From: Bacillota bacterium
GTDB taxonomy: Bacteria > Bacillota > Clostridia > Oscillospirales > Acutalibacteraceae
Direction of reading: 5' to 3'
Assembly: GCA_023418995.1 (NCBI GenBank)
Contig: JAEZYP010000033.1
Coordinates: 1 to 21,787 of the forward strand
DNA: 21,787 bases
Shown here: positions 21,676-21,787 of the stretch, piece after piece
Layout of the letters: the number at the start of each line of letters is the position of its first letter
Numbering within the stretch: the stretch's first letter is position 1
The notes under the pieces: generated by a model
What the model saw: the letters and a program-made list of their open reading frames with translations, nothing else
What the model was told of the DNA's origin: nothing
Database searches by the model: none
Made by a program: the position numbers and the translations under genes

Positions 21676-21787
21676 TTTGTTTCTTCCTCCTGCCTGCAAA
21701 CATATTATTGGAAACGAGCGCGATGGTGAACAGAACCGCCATGAGCAGCTTGAGGAAATTTGTGGGCAGACCCAGCTGCATGGCAAT
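21653..21787 (-). CDS. ABC importer permease, C-terminal end only
   Basis: The last 44 codons of a gene entering from the right. The fragment AMQLGLPTNFLKLLMAVLFT and the following hydrophobic stretch match the end of COG4120-type permeases that pair with COG1101 ATPases. It ends in a basic cytoplasmic tail (GRRKKQ) at a TGA inside the ATPase gene, in another frame. Confidence 0.75.
   Translation of the reverse strand: MAMQLGLPTNFLKLLMAVLFTIALVSNNMFAGRRKKQNVNPTQI

Overview
The window looks like chromosome of a low- to mid-G+C Gram-positive, endospore-forming anaerobe of the class Clostridia. The evidence is a spore photoproduct lyase gene, strong AGGAGG-type ribosome binding sites, near-consensus sigma-A promoters, several TTG starts, and an rRNA leader of Firmicutes type at the left edge. 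Placement near Oscillospirales is an inference from overall protein flavour. Every supported gene lies on the minus strand, so the map below runs from high to low coordinates, which is the direction of transcription.

Right end (21787-20545): the tail of a permease and its ATPase, from an ABC importer of the TrpXYZ-like (COG4120/COG1101) type, end at a good terminator. A strong promoter then drives a 23-codon open reading frame with a near-perfect ribosome site and two adjacent Cys codons, followed by cysK (cysteine synthase). This is a candidate cysteine-sensing leader peptide. Next come a divergent gpsA-like dehydrogenase and a Mrp/NBP35 Fe-S cluster carrier ATPase, each with its own sigma-A promoter.

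Centre (17454-12410): a G+C-rich REP-like palindromic element lies between mrp and a marR-ABC-ABC operon. The two ABC proteins form a textbook heterodimeric exporter: one subunit has the degenerate Walker B/switch residues, the other the degenerate signature. Both a sigma-A promoter and a palindromic operator sit upstream of marR. A monocistronic splB follows, with a TTG start and a candidate sigma-G promoter. Its residue at the usual catalytic Cys141 position is Ser.

Left centre (11093-7747): a large secreted, beta-rich, nearly Cys-free surface protein of 929 residues ends in two 79-residue tandem repeats. A strong promoter gives it a leader of about 375 nt.

Left (7673-288): a PadR regulator and two flavodoxin-fold oxidoreductases form a tight operon with 4-bp overlaps, and a palindromic operator sits inside a perfect consensus promoter. 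A 260-bp stretch packed with inverted repeats separates it from a lacI-family regulator, a cytoplasmic GH3 glycosidase with a structured leader, and a metallo-beta-lactamase-fold hydrolase. At the extreme left is the promoter and leader of an rRNA operon that runs out of the window.

I found no CRISPR array, integrase or complete insertion sequence. The most interesting items are the Cys-Cys leader peptide before cysK, the inverted-repeat cluster at 5519-5777, the spore photoproduct lyase without Cys141, and the surface protein with its long leader.
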